Shown here piece after piece: positions 18,537 through 27,728 of a DNA stretch of 37,889 nt. A program made the position numbers and the translations under genes. The notes under the pieces are model-generated. The model was given only the letters and a program-made list of their open reading frames with translations, ran no database searches and was not told where the DNA came from. How positions within the stretch are numbered: position 1 is the first letter of the stretch; each line of letters opens with the position of its first letter. This stretch comes from Acidimicrobiia bacterium (GTDB taxonomy: Bacteria > Actinomycetota > Acidimicrobiia > Acidimicrobiales > Aldehydirespiratoraceae), in assembly GCA_024421095.1 (NCBI GenBank), contig JAHQYM010000016.1, positions 1 to 37,889 of the forward strand, written 5' to 3'.

Positions 18537-19475
18537 GTGAACGAAATCAGATCAGCGACGAGCACACCGCAACTCACGCTTTCACTTGAGGAACACCGCC
18601 GACTTCGCAAACGCTATCGGCGGCGCACTACGCTCACTGCCTATGCATTTCTGAGCCCTAACCTAGTGGTTTTCGTTGCGTTCCTGCTGATCCCGGTTGT
18701 GTGGTTGTTTGTGTCCACGTTCCGCACCAAAGGAGTGCTCGGCCCGGCTGAGTTCGTTGGGTTAGACAACTGGCGAGACACCTTCACAAGCCCATTGGTG
18801 CAAACTAGTATCCGCAACACAGTTGTCTACAGCGCCATGGCCATTCCCGCTGTTTTCGTGATCGCTATGGTGTTGGCTTTGGCGCTAAACGCGATACCTC
18901 GAGGCGGGGCACCCACCAGAGTTGCGTTATATGTGCCAACGTTGCAACCAGCGGTTGTTGCGGCGTTCATTTTTACCTTTGTGTTGCATCCTGATTTTGG
19001 GGTGTTCAACTTTGCGCTCCGAGGTCTGGGTCGAGACCCAATTAATTTCCTCGGCGACACCTCGCTCGCCCTACCCACTATTGCTGGGATCGAAGTTTGG
19101 CGTGGCACTGGATTCTGGACGATGATGTTCCTCGCGAGTCTCACCGCGTTGCCAAACGAGCTCTATCACGCAGCCGAATTAGACGGCGCGGGTGCCATCA
19201 GGCGGTTCGTGCGGATGACGCTGCCGTTATTGCGGCCGACCTTCTATTTCGCGGTCATCTTCGCCACCATCGTCAACTTGCAGTTGTTCGATTCGGTTTT
19301 CGCGTTGACTGACGGCGGCCCGGTGAACAGCACAATCACGGTCTCGCTTTACATCTATCGCAGCCTGTTTGCGTTCGGTGATATCGGTTTCGGAGCGGCC
19401 TTGTCGTTCTTGTTGGTCATTACTGTGTTGTTGCTTACTGGGTTGCAGACGTTTCTACTGCGAGAACGCAAGTGA
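18537..19475 (+). CDS. ABC sugar-type transporter permease (MalF/UgpA-like), start GTG 18537
   Basis: AYAFLSPNLVVFVAFLLIPVVW; EAA loop ELYHAAELDGAGAIRRFVRMTLPLLRPT. Confidence 0.9.
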   Translation: MNEIRSATSTPQLTLSLEEHRRLRKRYRRRTTLTAYAFLSPNLVVFVAFLLIPVVWLFVSTFRTKGVLGPAEFVGLDNWRDTFTSPLVQTSIRNTVVYSAMAIPAVFVIAMVLALALNAIPRGGAPTRVALYVPTLQPAVVAAFIFTFVLHPDFGVFNFALRGLGRDPINFLGDTSLALPTIAGIEVWRGTGFWTMMFLASLTALPNELYHAAELDGAGAIRRFVRMTLPLLRPTFYFAVIFATIVNLQLFDSVFALTDGGPVNSTITVSLYIYRSLFAFGDIGFGAALSFLLVITVLLLTGLQTFLLRERK

Positions 19476-20332
19476 AACTAAGACGAGTTGCGCCGACAAA
19501 CTCGGGGTTACGGAAACCGAGAGCGGCGATCGCCTTGGCGTATGCGGTTTTGTTGGTTGGTGTTGCGGTGGCGCTCGTGCCGTTTTTGTATGTGTTGTCA
19601 ACCGCGTTGAAAGAAACCACTTCGCTTTTTAGTTATCCACCAGACTGGATACCCTCCCCCGTTTATTGGGGGAATTTCGAGTCGCTTTTGGCTGATCACC
19701 CGTTTGTGCGTTGGACTTTCAATACCTTGTTTGTGGCTGGAGCGGTCACGGCACTGAAACTGTGGTTCGATTCGATGGCGGGTTATGCGTTGGCGAAGAT
19801 GGAGTTCACTGGTAAACGTGGAGTGGCGCTGCTTTTTTTGTTGTCGGTTGCGATCCCGATCTCGGCGTTGATTATCCCATTGTTTTTTGTGATTCGCTAC
19901 CTCGGGTTGTTGAACACTTACTGGGCTTTGATACTGCCACCGTTGGCGAACCCTTTGGGGATTTTCATGGCGCGTAGTTTCATTGTCAGCATCCCCGACG
20001 ACCTTGAGGCATCCGCTCGCCTTGATGGGGCATCAGAGTTTACCATCTACCGCAAGATTGTTTTGCCGTTGATTAGGCCCGGTCTCGTAGTTTTGGGGAT
20101 GTTCACGTTCATGTTGCAATACACCTCGCTCATCTGGCCATTGATTGCGGTGCAGGACTCCAAACGGCAGGTACTCGCGGTAGGGATCTCGGGTTTGCAG
20201 AGCGCCTTTTTGCAGGACTGGGGGCTTCTCTCGGCGGGGATGCTCCTCGCGGCTATCCCTATCACCGTGATCTTCTTGGTTGTGCAACGGGCGTTCGTGG
20301 TCAACGACCTCAGCGGCGCGCTAAAGGAATAA
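19472..20332 (+). CDS. ABC sugar-type transporter permease (MalG/UgpE-like)
   Basis: EAA loop DDLEASARLDGASEFTIYRKIVLPLIRPGL; overlaps previous gene. Confidence 0.9.
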   Translation: MKLRRVAPTNSGLRKPRAAIALAYAVLLVGVAVALVPFLYVLSTALKETTSLFSYPPDWIPSPVYWGNFESLLADHPFVRWTFNTLFVAGAVTALKLWFDSMAGYALAKMEFTGKRGVALLFLLSVAIPISALIIPLFFVIRYLGLLNTYWALILPPLANPLGIFMARSFIVSIPDDLEASARLDGASEFTIYRKIVLPLIRPGLVVLGMFTFMLQYTSLIWPLIAVQDSKRQVLAVGISGLQSAFLQDWGLLSAGMLLAAIPITVIFLVVQRAFVVNDLSGALKE

Positions 20333-20338
20333 ACGAAC

Positions 20339-21529
20339 ATGGATTCTGGGGGCAAGTCGGGAGATGAGAAAAAGCAGGAACGTAAAGAACGGGAGGGCAA
20401 TGTTGCTATGTCAGCTTCAGAGGATGTGGCTGTGAGGCTTATCCAAGTCGCCAAGTCGTATGGAGATGTTGAAGTCTTGCAGTCGTTTGATTTGCAGGTG
20501 AGGGAAGGAGAGTTCGTTGTTTTGCTCGGGCCGTCTGGATGCGGCAAGTCCACAATCCTAAAACTGATCGCTGGCCTTGAGGAAGCGAGTTACGGCGAAA
20601 TTCATGTTGCGGGTGAACTAGTGAACTATGTGCGTCCGCGTGATCGCAATGTGGCCATGGTGTTTCAGAACTATGCCCTCTATCCGCATATGAGCGTGCG
20701 AGACAACATCTCTTTTCCGTTGAAGATGACCCGCCGTCCACGGATAAAACGTTCTGCTATTGATGAGCGCACCGCTGAGGCCGCCGCAATCGTGAACCTG
20801 ACCGAGTTTTTGGACCGCAAGCCGGGGCAGTTGAGCGGAGGTCAGCGGCAGCGTGTGGCTTTGGCGCGTGCGATTATCCGTCAACCAGAAGTTTTCTTGA
20901 TGGACGAGCCGCTCTCCAACTTGGACGCGTTGTTGCGGGCCGATATGCGCGCCAGTTTGTTGGAAGTACACGCCCGCATTCAAAAGGCCACACTTTATGT
21001 GACTCACGACCAGATAGAAGCCATGACAATGGCTGATCGGGTAGTGGTCATCAAGCAAGGACGCACACAACAGATCGGCACACCACAGGAGTTGTACACC
21101 ACCCCGGCAAATACCTTCGTGGCGCAGTTCATTGGCAGTCCCAAGATGGCTATGCACAAGACTTCTGTGGACGGTGACGGTACGGTCAAGTTCGCTGGGT
21201 TATCGCTGAAGCTCAACACCGATATCAAGCCAGAACCCAAGGCGGCAGTCACCGTGGGGGTGAGGCCTAGTTCGCTCAAGATTGCCGCAGAACCTGATAG
21301 GCAGGCTTGTTTCGCTGGCACTGTTGAGCGGCGTGATTATGTTGGCAGCGACAGCTACCTTGAAGTTCAGCTCGCAACTGGGTTGCACATAGTGGCGCGT
21401 ACTGCGGCGGACAGTTGGTTTGCAGTTGGCGACATTGTGCATATTGCGGCCGAACCAGGCGCGTTTCACCTCTTTGACGAGGTTGGTAACCGTTTGTGCG
21501 GAGCGTCTATGGTGATGAGCGACCGATGA
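20339..21529 (+). CDS. ABC transporter ATP-binding protein (MalK/UgpC/MsmK-like); true start may be 20408
   Basis: LLGPSGCGKSTILKLIAGLE, LSGGQRQRVALARAI, VFLMDEPLSNLDALLR, C-terminal TOBE-like region. Confidence 0.95.
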   Translation: MDSGGKSGDEKKQERKEREGNVAMSASEDVAVRLIQVAKSYGDVEVLQSFDLQVREGEFVVLLGPSGCGKSTILKLIAGLEEASYGEIHVAGELVNYVRPRDRNVAMVFQNYALYPHMSVRDNISFPLKMTRRPRIKRSAIDERTAEAAAIVNLTEFLDRKPGQLSGGQRQRVALARAIIRQPEVFLMDEPLSNLDALLRADMRASLLEVHARIQKATLYVTHDQIEAMTMADRVVVIKQGRTQQIGTPQELYTTPANTFVAQFIGSPKMAMHKTSVDGDGTVKFAGLSLKLNTDIKPEPKAAVTVGVRPSSLKIAAEPDRQACFAGTVERRDYVGSDSYLEVQLATGLHIVARTAADSWFAVGDIVHIAAEPGAFHLFDEVGNRLCGASMVMSDR

Positions 21530-22461
21530 ACTCGCGGTGGACGCAGTTAGCTCATGGTGTGAGCGCGCCAGAAGGTCCGACGCTCGGCCCGAACGGCTGG
21601 ATTCTGAACGTGTGCAGTTTCAGTCGCCATCGCAACCGCAAAGTTAGGGGAGGCGACATCGTTGCCACGCACCCCAACTTCCCGGGGCAAACCAAGCGAT
21701 TGTTCAACACTTCGGTTGATGGCGTGACCGGAATTCCCGCGGCGCTCGCATTCGGACCCGATGGTTGCCTCTATGTCACTGATGAGGGACACCGAGCTAT
21801 CCTGCGAGCATCGGCGGACGGTACGTTGGCGGTGTTTGTCCGTTCGCCAAACGGCCCCAACGATCTGAGCTTCGACCGCTGGGGCAATTTGTGGTTTACC
21901 GACCCTTGGGGTTCTACTATTGACAACCCAATAGGTGGGGTTTATGTGCTCCGAGCCGGGACCTCGGCGCTTGAACAGGTCGCTACATATTTGGCCTTTC
22001 CTAACGGCATCGTTGCCACCGATGAACGTTTGATATACGCCGAGACTAGGACTAGCCGACTTTGGTGCCATCGTCACCTGGCCGGGGGTGGTGTCGGAGA
22101 ACGCGAACTTTTCGCAGCATTGCCGCACCAACCCGGTGTTGAGGTGCAAGGGCCAGACGGTATGTGCCTTGACGTCAAAGGGAACCTGTATGTTGCTCAT
22201 TTTGGTGCCAGTTGCGTTCGTGTGTTGGCTGCCGACGGCACGCAACTCGAATCCATACCTGTCCCTGGGCAAAACCCGGCCAACGTTTGCTTCGGTGGCC
22301 CCGATATGTCTACGCTGTTTGTTTCACTTGACGATACTGATGAAGTCGTTGCCTGCCCCAATCCGCATCCTGGATTGCCGCTTCAGTTCTGCCCGTCAGC
22401 TGCCGCAGCGACAACGTTGGCGGGATGGCTTGATTTCATTGAAGCAAGCCCGACACTATGA
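21526..22461 (+). CDS. SMP-30/gluconolactonase/LRE family protein
   Basis: APEGPTLGPNGW, NDLSFDRWGNLWFTDPWGS, PNGIVATDERLIYAET, PDGMCLDVKGNLYVAHFG. Confidence 0.88.
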   Translation: MNSRWTQLAHGVSAPEGPTLGPNGWILNVCSFSRHRNRKVRGGDIVATHPNFPGQTKRLFNTSVDGVTGIPAALAFGPDGCLYVTDEGHRAILRASADGTLAVFVRSPNGPNDLSFDRWGNLWFTDPWGSTIDNPIGGVYVLRAGTSALEQVATYLAFPNGIVATDERLIYAETRTSRLWCHRHLAGGGVGERELFAALPHQPGVEVQGPDGMCLDVKGNLYVAHFGASCVRVLAADGTQLESIPVPGQNPANVCFGGPDMSTLFVSLDDTDEVVACPNPHPGLPLQFCPSAAAATTLAGWLDFIEASPTL

Positions 22462-22516
22462 AAGACCAAATTCGCGCCGTTCGCGCTCTGCGCGCCGTTC
22501 GCGCCGCTTTGTTTTC

Positions 22517-23269
22517 CTAGTTTGTGTTGCCAAGCCAACCAAATTCTCGGGAGATGCCGTGGCTCGCTTCAAATAGTCTTGGCACCAATGTGAGTAGGGT
22601 TTGGTGGTCGCACGACAACGTAGTAGCGGTGATCGAAATCGACCCGAACACCGAATCAGCTGCGTCAAATACGGGCGCTGCGATGCAGTTGACCCATGCT
22701 TCGTGTTCAAGATGGTCGATTGCGTAACCCCTCTCACGGGTTGCGTGCAGGTCCTTGAGGTAATCGTCGCGGTTAGACAGTGTGTTTGGGGTATGCACCA
22801 CAAAGTCCATTTCGTTGATCATGGCATCTCGGGTCTTGGCGGGCAGGAAGGCCATGATCGCTTTGGCTACACCAGTGCAATGGAGTGGGGCTTGGTTGCC
22901 AATGCGAGAGTACATCCGAACCGTTTGTTTGGCTTCGCGTTTGTCGATGTAGACCACGTTGTCCGCTTCGAGCATGGCTAGGTGGATGGTGTGTCCTACT
23001 TCGTGGTTTAGGTCGCTGAGGAAAGGCGCAGCGATCGTGTGCAGGTCAATGTTTTCTAGCGCGGCGTTAGCGAGGCTGATCACACGGTGGCCTAATCGGA
23101 AAGTGTTTCGTGCGTCACGCACCACCATTTGTTCGGCTTCGAGAACGAGTAGTGTGCGTAGTGCTGTGCTGCGATGTGTGCCCATAAATGATGCTACTTG
23201 GGCGATGGTTGATGGTTTCTCGGCGATTAGTCCTAATACTTGGACTGCTCGTTGCACAGTCTGGCTCAT
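22517..23269 (-). CDS. IclR-family transcriptional regulator
   Basis: N-terminal wHTH (VQRAVQVLGLIAEKPSTIAQVASFMGTHRSTALRTLLVLE), effector domain GNQAPLHCTGVAKAIMAFLP. Confidence 0.93.
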   Translation of the reverse strand: MSQTVQRAVQVLGLIAEKPSTIAQVASFMGTHRSTALRTLLVLEAEQMVVRDARNTFRLGHRVISLANAALENIDLHTIAAPFLSDLNHEVGHTIHLAMLEADNVVYIDKREAKQTVRMYSRIGNQAPLHCTGVAKAIMAFLPAKTRDAMINEMDFVVHTPNTLSNRDDYLKDLHATRERGYAIDHLEHEAWVNCIAAPVFDAADSVFGSISITATTLSCDHQTLLTLVPRLFEASHGISREFGWLGNTN

Positions 23270-23328
23270 CTAATCTCCAATCGTTCTCCAGCGGTTTTCT
23301 CTAGTGGTCTATGCTAGGTCGGTGGAGG

Positions 23329-24615
23329 CTAGAACTCCGTTGTGAGGACATCAACGATGGTTCCGTTATCGGCCACCTCGGGGATGTGAGTCCATTTGTC
23401 GAAGGTGGTGCAGGGGTGGCTGATCCCGAAACTGATCAAGTCGCCAACATTGAGTTGGTCATTCGGATCGATTTTTAGAAACGTGTGTTGGTCCATGAGT
23501 TTCGACACCCGCCAGGAGGGTGGGACGCGGTTGCGTTGGTTCCCCTGTTCGCCAACGTGTTGTCGCCACAAGGGAACTGGAAGCCCCTCGTCAAAAGAAA
23601 CGTCTCGTTTGCCGATATCGAGCAGTGCGAGGTTTGGTTCTGGCCGCGAGGTGACTTGCGCGATCGCTTCAAGAGCGGGCTGCAGCGGTTGCTGGTTGCG
23701 TAGCGGTGATACTCGTTGGTAGATGCCGTGGTCGTGGGTGACGTAGCATCCGCTGCGCAGCACCAATTGAGCATTGTGACGTTGCGCGACAGGTCCGCAA
23801 ATGTCCACCACATCATCGAAATGGGCGCTGCCGCCGGCACTTATGATCGGCTCGTGGTCAATGTCAAACAGCCCGAGGTTGGCGAGCCGCGTGAACGAAT
23901 CAGCTAGATCTCTTAAGTAACTTCGGACGCTTGGTAGGGCATCGCTCGCGTCTGTTTTGAACACTCCTTCGTACCCGGCGACACCCACGCAACGTACCGA
24001 GTCGATTGCTTTGGCTTGTTCAGCGAGGGCGGCAGCATCGCTGAACTTGCGGGTGCCGCCACGGCCACCGAAACCACCGATTTCTACCAGCACCGAGATG
24101 CCCTCGGTGTGGGGCGAGTTGAGGCGCTTGGGTCGCTTGAGTCGTTTGAGTCCTTCTTGTGAGTCGACAAAACAGTAAAGTGTGAGCCCTTGAGAGACCG
24201 CCTCAAATGCCCAATTGATGGCTGTTTCGTTGATTAACTGATTGGCGATTAGGATGCGCCGCACGCCATAGTCAAAGAGCGTTCGAGCTTGGACTGCATT
24301 GGCGACCGTGATACCCCACGCGCCATGCTCAATCTGACGAGAGATCAGTGTGGGTGACATGGTTGTTTTTCCGTGTGGTGCTAACTGCACGCCGTGTGAT
24401 CGACAGTATTCTTGCATCGTTTGCAGATTGTGCTGAATTGCGCTAGCTCGGAGGATCACAAGCGGGGAAAGAAAGGAACCGTCAAAGATGTTTCGCCCGA
24501 GCAATGCATCGCTACTGCAGTCCAGGAGGTCAGCGGGTGCGGCTTTGGTGCTGCAGCGCAGTTTCGGAGAGTACTGGCGCGGGTGCAGTTCCCCTGCTGT
24601 TGGGTCAACTGACAC
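23329..24615 (-). CDS. PLP fold-type III enzyme of D-threonine aldolase/D-serine dehydratase-like family (candidate D-glucosaminate dehydratase)
   Basis: SPLVILRASAIQHNLQTMQEYCRSHGVQLAPHGKTTMSP; SAGGSAHFDDV; C-terminal metal-site region ISFGISHPCTTFDKW. Confidence 0.85.
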   Translation of the reverse strand: MSVDPTAGELHPRQYSPKLRCSTKAAPADLLDCSSDALLGRNIFDGSFLSPLVILRASAIQHNLQTMQEYCRSHGVQLAPHGKTTMSPTLISRQIEHGAWGITVANAVQARTLFDYGVRRILIANQLINETAINWAFEAVSQGLTLYCFVDSQEGLKRLKRPKRLNSPHTEGISVLVEIGGFGGRGGTRKFSDAAALAEQAKAIDSVRCVGVAGYEGVFKTDASDALPSVRSYLRDLADSFTRLANLGLFDIDHEPIISAGGSAHFDDVVDICGPVAQRHNAQLVLRSGCYVTHDHGIYQRVSPLRNQQPLQPALEAIAQVTSRPEPNLALLDIGKRDVSFDEGLPVPLWRQHVGEQGNQRNRVPPSWRVSKLMDQHTFLKIDPNDQLNVGDLISFGISHPCTTFDKWTHIPEVADNGTIVDVLTTEF

Positions 24616-25690
24616 TGTACTGCTGGTTCTTGATAGTAAGTCCGGGTTGTGGATAAGCCAAGTTTAGGTGCGCGGTGCGCCACTGTTGCGGCGACATTTC
24701 AAGCAAGAACCTCGTTGTTCGCTCATCGGCCAAGGGGCCCACGTCACTGCACTGGGCGAGTGCGCTCATCGCGGTTATGTGACCAAGACGCAGGCACTTT
24801 TCGATGTTGTCTTGATCTGTCAAGATGCCAGATAGAAAGCCGGCCGCGAATGCGTCTCCTGCTCCGACTGGCTCAACTACCGGCCCGTTCAGTGCCGGGA
24901 CGAACCACGCTTGCCTTAATAGATCTGCGTATGCACCGTTACCCCCGTCTTTGACGACGAGCACGTTTGGGTTAGGTAACAGTTTGCGGATATCGGCGAC
25001 GGATGTGGCGCTCCAAAGGTCGGTGGCCTCGTCAAGACCGACGAAGACGATATCGCATTTGTTTGCAACCTGTCGTAACACGGTTGAGGCGTTGCTGCTG
25101 TTCCAAATGGTCGGACGCCAGTTGATGTCGAACGATATTCGTGTCTGTGAACTGCGGTTGTTGATCAGGGATTCTGCGAGTTGGCGGCAAGTGCTGGAGA
25201 GCCCCAAAGTGATGCCCGTCAGGTGAAGGATTTTCGGGTTTTGGCTTATGGCGGCCGCAATCTCTGGCGTCATGGCGGCTGCGGCGGAGTTTCTTCGGTA
25301 GTAACGTACCCGCCGATTGTGTTCGGTAACTTCTTTGAGCATGAGCCCGGTCTGATGATCGGGTAGGCGACGTACGTTGCCGATATCCACACCAGAGTTC
25401 TTGATGCTTGACAACACTAGGTCACCTGCGAGGTCAGTTCCGACTTGGCTTATCCAGGCGGTTCGCAAACCCAATGCCGAGCAGTTGCGCACAACGTTGG
25501 ACTCCGCACCACAAACTTCCCATTCAAACGCTTCGTCTTCTAGGTTTGGTCGTACTGCCAACATTGATTCGCCGATAGCCATCACGTCAATATCTGTGCT
25601 TGGACAGTGCGTGCTCTTGGCGTTGCTTGAGTTGTGAGTGTTGGGCGTATCTTGGTAGCGATAACTTGCCGTGTTGTGCCGATTTGTCAT
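24605..25690 (-). CDS. PfkB-family sugar kinase (KDG kinase-like); start uncertain (25690 or 25582)
   Basis: GESMLAVRPNLEDEAFEWEVCGAESNVVRNCSALGLRTAW; VVEPVGAGDAFAAGFLSGIL. Confidence 0.85.
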   Translation of the reverse strand: MTNRHNTASYRYQDTPNTHNSSNAKSTHCPSTDIDVMAIGESMLAVRPNLEDEAFEWEVCGAESNVVRNCSALGLRTAWISQVGTDLAGDLVLSSIKNSGVDIGNVRRLPDHQTGLMLKEVTEHNRRVRYYRRNSAAAAMTPEIAAAISQNPKILHLTGITLGLSSTCRQLAESLINNRSSQTRISFDINWRPTIWNSSNASTVLRQVANKCDIVFVGLDEATDLWSATSVADIRKLLPNPNVLVVKDGGNGAYADLLRQAWFVPALNGPVVEPVGAGDAFAAGFLSGILTDQDNIEKCLRLGHITAMSALAQCSDVGPLADERTTRFLLEMSPQQWRTAHLNLAYPQPGLTIKNQQYSVS

Positions 25691-25711
25691 AAGGTCGTAT
25701 ACTATCTTGGT

Positions 25712-25746
25712 GTGCAACATTTACACTTACTGTGCGTATATTGCAC
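25712..25746. promoter_or_regulatory. Putative regulator binding site between the divergent kinase and deacylase genes
   Basis: GTGCAACATTTACACTTACTGTGCGTATATTGCAC; same length and shared blocks with 16892-16926. Confidence 0.55.
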
Positions 25747-25755
25747 GATTGGGAG

Positions 25756-27216
25756 ATGGTCGCGTTGCATGACCTAGCAATCCGTGGCGCACTCATTGAA
25801 GACGGCTCAGGGTGCCCAGCCTATGCAGGCGACATCGCCATTGACGGTTCCTTCATTGCCGCGCTGGGCGAAGTCGGCGCTGCACACGCCGAGATCAACG
25901 CTCAAGGGCTAGTAGCCGCACCCGGTTTCATTGATGCACACACTCACGACGACATGGAACTCCACCGCAACCCCAATAACCAATCGAAGCTCCGGCAAGG
26001 TGTGACAACAGTGGTGTGCGGGTGTTGTGGGTTCAGCGCTTTCCCACATTCCCCGCCACAGCGGTCACCCGACTTGCTTGGAGTTGAAGGTAACTGGCGC
26101 AGTTACCGAGAGTACCGAGAAACGCTCTTGGGGCACGGCATTGGTACGAACCTAGTTGCTTTCGTTGGCCACAACACGGTTCAGCGTTTGCTTTGTGGGC
26201 TCGGAAGTGCCGAACCGTCCGCGGTCGCCCTCGTAAACATTTGCGACGAAATCCGTAGGGCGATGGACGAAGGAGCATTCGGAGTTTCGACAGGCCTCAT
26301 TTATCGCCCGGGGCGGGAGGTATCGACTGCTGCGCTCAGTCAGATTGTTGCGACTGTGGCCGATTACGGCGGCATCCACAACACCCACATACGCAACGAG
26401 GCAGACGCACTCATTGATGCGCTCGCCGAGGCAATTTCGATTGCTGAAGATACTGGGGTCGGGTTACAGATTTCTCATCTGAAGGTCATCGGCGAGCACA
26501 ACTGGGGCAGTCTTGGTGATGCGCTGAGCGTATTAGATGCGGCTCGGGTTCAGGGGATCGACATCGGTTTCGATGTTTACCCGTATTGTGCCGGGTCAGG
26601 GCCACTCTCCACCTATTTTCCGCCCGAGAATATTGATGAGACAAGAGCGCTCCTCGTTCAGATCATTCGCTGCCTTGATTACCCGGAGTTTGAAGGGAGA
26701 CGGCTTGGTGAGATAGCTGAGGAACAAGGCACATCTGTGGCTTCCATAGTGCGCCAGTTGGTTACTGCACCTCAGGCCAACGAGACATTGTGTGTCATTT
26801 TTGAGATCCATGAAGATGACATGCTTAAGGCGTTGCTGCACCCGTTGGCCATGATTGGCAGTGACGGAATCCCCCAAGAACACGGCGTGCCTCACCCCCG
26901 TCTTTTGGGCACTTTCCCGCGAACGCTCGGTTACTATTGCCGTGAACGGTCGGTGTTATCACAAAGTACGGCTATCGCCAAGATGACTTCTGTGCCTGCC
27001 GCTCGCTTCCGACTCGACAACCGTGGCCTTCTTCAAGTGGGTTACGTGGCCGATGTCGTGCTTTTTGACCCGGCCACGGTCGCCGACCGGGGAACCTATA
27101 CGTCGCGTGCTTTCCCCACAGGTATCCACCATGTTTTTGTGAACGGGCAACATGCGATCTCCGAGTCTGTCTTGACCGGCGTGCGTGCCGGCGAAGTACT
27201 GTCTGCCTCCCCCTAA
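25756..27216 (+). CDS. N-acyl-D-amino-acid deacylase/D-aminoacylase family amidohydrolase (start ATG 25756)
   Basis: LVAAPGFIDAHTHDDMELHRNPNNQSKLRQGVTTVVCGCCGFS; ISHLKVIGEHNWG; IGSDGIPQEHGVPHPRLLGTFPRTLGYY. Confidence 0.9.
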   Translation: MVALHDLAIRGALIEDGSGCPAYAGDIAIDGSFIAALGEVGAAHAEINAQGLVAAPGFIDAHTHDDMELHRNPNNQSKLRQGVTTVVCGCCGFSAFPHSPPQRSPDLLGVEGNWRSYREYRETLLGHGIGTNLVAFVGHNTVQRLLCGLGSAEPSAVALVNICDEIRRAMDEGAFGVSTGLIYRPGREVSTAALSQIVATVADYGGIHNTHIRNEADALIDALAEAISIAEDTGVGLQISHLKVIGEHNWGSLGDALSVLDAARVQGIDIGFDVYPYCAGSGPLSTYFPPENIDETRALLVQIIRCLDYPEFEGRRLGEIAEEQGTSVASIVRQLVTAPQANETLCVIFEIHEDDMLKALLHPLAMIGSDGIPQEHGVPHPRLLGTFPRTLGYYCRERSVLSQSTAIAKMTSVPAARFRLDNRGLLQVGYVADVVLFDPATVADRGTYTSRAFPTGIHHVFVNGQHAISESVLTGVRAGEVLSASP

Positions 27217-27236
27217 ATCAACCAGAAAGGAATTTC

Positions 27237-27638
27237 ATGAAACCCATTACCAATAGAAAAGCGGTCTCAACTAGTCAGGTTCCACCCGCAGCCGGCCCGT
27301 ACTCTTCAGCGATTATTTCTCGAGGGTTCGCATTTCTGTCGGGTCAAGGTCCCTACGATGCCGCGGGAGCGTTGGCGGGCCAAGACATTGCGAGCCAAAC
27401 CCGACAAACTTTGCAGAACTTAGATGCGATCGCGAGTGAGTTTGGGGCCACTCTGAAGGACGCTGTTCGGGTCGGCGTGTATCTAACCGATATGGATAAT
27501 TTTGCGGGAATGAACGAGGTCTACGCAGAGTTCTTCAGACAACCATACCCGGCACGTACGACCGTCAAAACTGGTCTACCCAAACCAGAGATGCTAGTAG
27601 AAATCGACGCGATAATAGTGCTGCCCGAGGTGCTCTGA
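27237..27638 (+). CDS. RidA/YjgF-family enamine/imine deaminase
   Basis: PPAAGPYSSAIISRGFAFLSGQGPYD; YPARTTVKTGLPKPEMLVEIDAI. Confidence 0.93.
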   Translation: MKPITNRKAVSTSQVPPAAGPYSSAIISRGFAFLSGQGPYDAAGALAGQDIASQTRQTLQNLDAIASEFGATLKDAVRVGVYLTDMDNFAGMNEVYAEFFRQPYPARTTVKTGLPKPEMLVEIDAIIVLPEVL

Positions 27639-27728
27639 AGCCACATCAACCCTAGTTGGAAATATTACGCAGGTGGTATGCTGATTGACGGTCGACTCGC
27701 GAAGTAAGCTTTTGATGATAGAAGCGTA

